Under the pieces are notes generated by a model. It saw nothing but the letters and a program-made list of their open reading frames with translations. It ran no database searches and was not told where the DNA came from. From positions 1 to 50,273 of the forward strand of contig NZ_VCLA01000057.1 of the NCBI RefSeq assembly GCF_009600885.1: DNA of 50,273 nucleotides, in the 5' to 3' direction. A program made the translations under genes and the position numbers. The stretch is from Streptomyces jumonjinensis (GTDB lineage: Bacteria > Actinomycetota > Actinomycetes > Streptomycetales > Streptomycetaceae). The stretch's first letter is position 1. Each line of letters opens with the position of its first letter. This document shows positions 47,315-50,273 of the stretch, in pieces.

Positions 47315-50047
47315 GTGGCTTCCGGATCAGATCGCAACCCGATCATCATTGGCGGCCTTCCCAGCCAGGTCCCGGACTTCGATCCCGAAGAGACCAGGGA
47401 GTGGCTGGACTCACTCGACGCCGCCGTCGACGAGCGTGGCCGGGAACGGGCCCGTTATCTGATGCTCCGCCTCATCGAGCGCGCCCGCGAGAAGCGGGTC
47501 GCGGTGCCGGAGATGCGCAGCACAGACTACGTCAACACCATCGCCACCAAGGACGAGCCGTTCTTCCCCGGCAACGAGGAGGTCGAGCGGAAGGTCCTCA
47601 ACGCCACCCGCTGGAACGCCGCGGTGATGGTCTCCCGCGCCCAGCGGCCGGGCATCGGCGTCGGCGGCCACATCGCCACCTTCGCCTCCTCCGCCTCCCT
47701 CTACGACGTGGGCTTCAACCACTTCTTCCGGGGCAAGGACGGGGGCGACGGCGGCGACCAGATCTTCTTCCAGGGGCACGCCTCCCCCGGCATCTACGCC
47801 CGCGCCTTTCTGCTCGACCGGCTGACCGAGGCCCAGCTGGACGCCTTCCGCCAGGAGAAGTCGAAGGCCCCCGACGGTCTCTCCAGCTATCCGCACCCCC
47901 GGCTGATGCCGGACTTCTGGGAGTTCCCGACCGTCTCGATGGGCCTGGGCCCGCTCGGCGCGATCTACCAGGCCCGGATGAACCGCTATATGCAGGCCAG
48001 GGGCATCGCGGACACCTCCCGCTCGCATGTCTGGGCCTTCCTCGGCGACGGCGAGATGGACGAGCCCGAGTCGCTCGGCCAGCTCTCCATCGCCGCGCGC
48101 GAGGGCCTGGACAACCTCACCTTCGTCGTCAACTGCAACCTCCAGCGGCTGGACGGCCCGGTCCGCGGCAATGGGAAGATCATCCAGGAGCTGGAGTCGC
48201 AGTTCCGCGGCGCCGGCTGGAATGTGATCAAACTGGTCTGGGACCGCTCCTGGGACCCGCTGCTGGCCCAGGACCGCGACGGCCTGCTGGTGAACAAGTT
48301 GAACACCACCCCGGACGGCCAGTTCCAGACGTACGCCACCGAGACCGGCGGATACATCCGCGAGCACTTCTTCGGCGGCGACCAGCGGCTGCGCGCCATG
48401 GTCGAGAGCATGACCGACGAGCAGATCCTGCATCTGGGGCGCGGCGGTCATGACCACCGCAAGGTGTACGCGGCGTTCGCGGCGGCCAAGGCGCACAAGG
48501 GGCAGCCGACCGTGGTGCTGGCGCAGACGGTCAAGGGCTGGACGCTCGGCCCGAACTTCGAGGGGCGCAACGCCACTCACCAGATGAAGAAGCTGACGGT
48601 CGACGATCTGAAGGGCTTCCGCGACCGGCCCCACCTCCCGATCACGGACGCGCGGCTGGAGAGCGGTCCGCCGCCGTACTACCATCCCGGCCGGGACTCG
48701 GCGGAGATCCAGTACATGCACGACCGCCGCAAGGCGCTGGGCGGCTATGTGCCGACCCGGATCGTGCGGGCCAAGCCGCTGGCGCTGCCGGACGACAAGG
48801 CGTACGCGGGGGTCCGCAAGGGCTCCGGCCAGCAGTCGATCGCCACCACGATGGCGTTCGTCCGGCTGCTGAAGGATCTGATGCGGGACAAGGAGATCGG
48901 CAGGCGGTTCGTGCTGATCGCGCCGGACGAGTACCGCACCTTCGGAATGGACTCGTTCTTCCCGAGCGCCAAGATCTACAACCCGCTCGGGCAGCAGTAC
49001 GAATCGGTCGACCGTGAACTGCTGCTCGCGTACAAGGAGTCGCCGACCGGGCAGATGCTGCACGACGGGATCTCCGAGGCGGGGTGCACGGCGTCGCTGA
49101 TCGCGGCCGGCTCCGCGTACGCCACCCATGGCGAGCCGCTGATCCCGGTCTATGTCTTCTACTCGATGTTCGGTTTCCAGCGGACCGGCGATCAGTTCTG
49201 GCAGATGGCCGATCAGCTCGCGCGCGGTTTTGTGCTGGGCGCGACCGCGGGGCGTACGACGCTGACCGGCGAGGGTCTTCAGCACGCGGACGGGCACTCG
49301 CAGCTGCTGGCGTCGACCAACCCGGGGTGTGTGGCGTACGACCCGGCCTACGGCTTCGAGATCGCGCATATCGTCAGGGACGGTCTGCGCCGGATGTACG
49401 GCGAGAATCCGGAGGACGTCTTCTACTACCTCACCGTCTACAACGAGCCCATCCAGCACCCGGCCGAGCCGGAGAACGTGGCTGTGGACGGCATCCTGAA
49501 GGGCATCCACCGCTTCAGCGCGGGCGGCGCCGGTTCCATCCCGGCGCAGATCATGGCCTCGGGCGTGGCGGTGCCCTGGGCGGTGGAGGCGCAGCGGATC
49601 CTCGCCGAGGAGTGGGACGTACGCGCCGATGTGTGGTCGGCGACCTCCTGGAACGAGCTGCGGCGCGATGCTGTGGAGGCGGAGCAGTTCAATCTGCTGC
49701 ACCCGGAGGAGGAGCAGCGCGTTCCGTTCGTCACCCGGAAGCTGAGCGGCGCTCAGGGGCCCTTCGTCGCGGTCTCGGACTGGATGCGTTCGGTGCCGGA
49801 TCAGATCTCGCGCTGGGTGCCGGGCCGGTACAACTCGCTGGGCGCGGACGGCTTCGGCTTCGCCGATACGCGCGGTGCGGCCCGCCGGTACTTCCACATC
49901 GACGCCCAGTCGATCGTGCTGGCGGTCCTGACCGAGCTGGCGCGGGACGGGAAGGTCGACCGTTCGGCGCTGAAGCAGGCGGTGGACCGCTATCAGCTGC
50001 TCGATGTGCGGGCGGCGGACCCGGGCGCGGCGGGCGGGGACGCCTGA
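47315..50047 (+). CDS. aceE: Pyruvate dehydrogenase E1 component (homodimeric)
   Basis: The 910-residue protein starts GTG 47315 after GAAGGA, with [20 protein letters not shown] at the front. It has the thiamine-diphosphate motif, [12 protein letters not shown] to [17 protein letters not shown], in the first half; [13 protein letters not shown] and [18 protein letters not shown] mid-protein; and [20 protein letters not shown] and [20 protein letters not shown] in the second half. This is the homodimeric AceE type, which decarboxylates pyruvate and passes the acetyl group to the lipoyl domain of E2. A GTG start with a clear ribosome site is preferred over the longer frame. Length and all motifs are intact. 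DUF3052 is divergent. No E2 or E3 gene is within the window. Confidence 0.96.
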   Translation: MASGSDRNPIIIGGLPSQVPDFDPEETREWLDSLDAAVDERGRERARYLMLRLIERAREKRVAVPEMRSTDYVNTIATKDEPFFPGNEEVERKVLNATRWNAAVMVSRAQRPGIGVGGHIATFASSASLYDVGFNHFFRGKDGGDGGDQIFFQGHASPGIYARAFLLDRLTEAQLDAFRQEKSKAPDGLSSYPHPRLMPDFWEFPTVSMGLGPLGAIYQARMNRYMQARGIADTSRSHVWAFLGDGEMDEPESLGQLSIAAREGLDNLTFVVNCNLQRLDGPVRGNGKIIQELESQFRGAGWNVIKLVWDRSWDPLLAQDRDGLLVNKLNTTPDGQFQTYATETGGYIREHFFGGDQRLRAMVESMTDEQILHLGRGGHDHRKVYAAFAAAKAHKGQPTVVLAQTVKGWTLGPNFEGRNATHQMKKLTVDDLKGFRDRPHLPITDARLESGPPPYYHPGRDSAEIQYMHDRRKALGGYVPTRIVRAKPLALPDDKAYAGVRKGSGQQSIATTMAFVRLLKDLMRDKEIGRRFVLIAPDEYRTFGMDSFFPSAKIYNPLGQQYESVDRELLLAYKESPTGQMLHDGISEAGCTASLIAAGSAYATHGEPLIPVYVFYSMFGFQRTGDQFWQMADQLARGFVLGATAGRTTLTGEGLQHADGHSQLLASTNPGCVAYDPAYGFEIAHIVRDGLRRMYGENPEDVFYYLTVYNEPIQHPAEPENVAVDGILKGIHRFSAGGAGSIPAQIMASGVAVPWAVEAQRILAEEWDVRADVWSATSWNELRRDAVEAEQFNLLHPEEEQRVPFVTRKLSGAQGPFVAVSDWMRSVPDQISRWVPGRYNSLGADGFGFADTRGAARRYFHIDAQSIVLAVLTELARDGKVDRSALKQAVDRYQLLDVRAADPGAAGGDA

Positions 50048-50166
50048 TCCGAGCCGAGTTCAGTGGAGGGGCGGCGGGGCCTGGGGGTCCCGTCGCCCTC
50101 TCCTCCGGGGGCGAGTGGTCCCGCCGTGCCTCCAGGCTCCGGTGGTCCCGTCGCCCCTCCGCATAT

Positions 50167-50201
50167 CGGTCAACCCCATGGATCGCATGATCGGTTGACC
50201 G
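50167..50201. promoter_or_regulatory. Inverted repeat CGGTCAACC-N17-GGTTGACCG
   Basis: Arms at 50167-50175 and 50193-50201 are perfectly complementary, with a 17-bp spacer that contains CATGGATCGCATG. It lies about 120 bp after aceE and may be an operator for a gene beyond the window or a weak terminator. The rest of 50048-50273 has no gene. Confidence 0.45.
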
Positions 50202-50273
50202 CGCCCTGAGGGCGGGCGGGCCCGGCGGAAGGGGCCGGGCGCAAGATCACCCGCATAGGCGAAGGCGCCGCCG

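Noticed and set aside
47411..49897. 828-codon minus-strand frame antisense to aceE
   Set aside because: Shadow of a strongly conserved gene, with no start or family pattern of its own.

Overview
The window is very GC-rich DNA with strong third-position G/C, frequent GTG starts and four-base ATGA/GTGA gene overlaps. With arc, ter, DUF3052 and aceE genes of actinomycete type, F420-type and PaaX-type proteins, and paired XRE/TPR regulators, this points to a Streptomyces chromosome or a close relative. It reads as conserved chromosome at both ends with accessory DNA between.

Region 1 (1-10.3 kb). An F420-type oxidoreductase gene is followed by a frameshifted homocysteine S-methyltransferase gene (mmuM) and a wrecked hen1-pnkp RNA-repair locus. 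hen1 has lost its 3' end and is fused in frame to the first codons of pnkp. pnkp is then interrupted by about 6.06 kb of foreign DNA (about 3436-9493), and only its C-terminal ligase part reappears at 9.5-10.25 kb. The insert carries a class I terpene synthase, a 670-aa protein ending in a beta-propeller-like repeat, a small unknown gene, an integrase remnant with its partner gene, and a frameshifted RepA-like ATPase.

Region 2 (10.4-22.3 kb). arcA and arcB (arginine deiminase and ornithine carbamoyltransferase) are each followed by repeats that duplicate their own 3' ends. Next comes a CoA-dependent aromatic-acid cluster: enoyl-CoA hydratase, a two-domain flavin monooxygenase/reductase, a PaaX-type regulator, an aminobenzoate-CoA-ligase-like enzyme, an acyl-CoA dehydrogenase and a RidA-like protein. 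It best fits the aerobic 2-aminobenzoyl-CoA (anthranilate) route. The same compound inverted-repeat motif lies upstream of two of its transcription units. A DHA2 exporter follows.

Region 3 (22.3-30.6 kb). This accessory block holds a CYTH phosphohydrolase, a truncated DUF5919-like gene, a pterin dehydratase, two large XRE-TPR regulators, two Nudix hydrolases, a kinase fragment, two paralogous small proteins that share a nearly identical 52-bp leader, a small zinc-ribbon gene, a tiny membrane protein and a compact XRE repressor with a clear palindromic operator. It ends at a tRNA-Val(TAC).

Region 4 (30.7-46.2 kb). A DUF4097-type lipoprotein, a coiled-coil membrane protein, an FmdB-type zinc ribbon, a NarL-type two-component pair and a DedA protein lead into a Ter stress locus. 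That locus has a HAD phosphatase, a fused phosphoribosyltransferase/StiP-like protein, a CitE-like lyase, four TerD-family proteins and a DUF475/TerC-type membrane protein. A peroxiredoxin follows.

Region 5 (46.4-50.3 kb). A DUF3052 gene is divergent from aceE, the E1 subunit of pyruvate dehydrogenase.

Homology calls come from reading the translated sequence and remembered family motifs; no database search was run.
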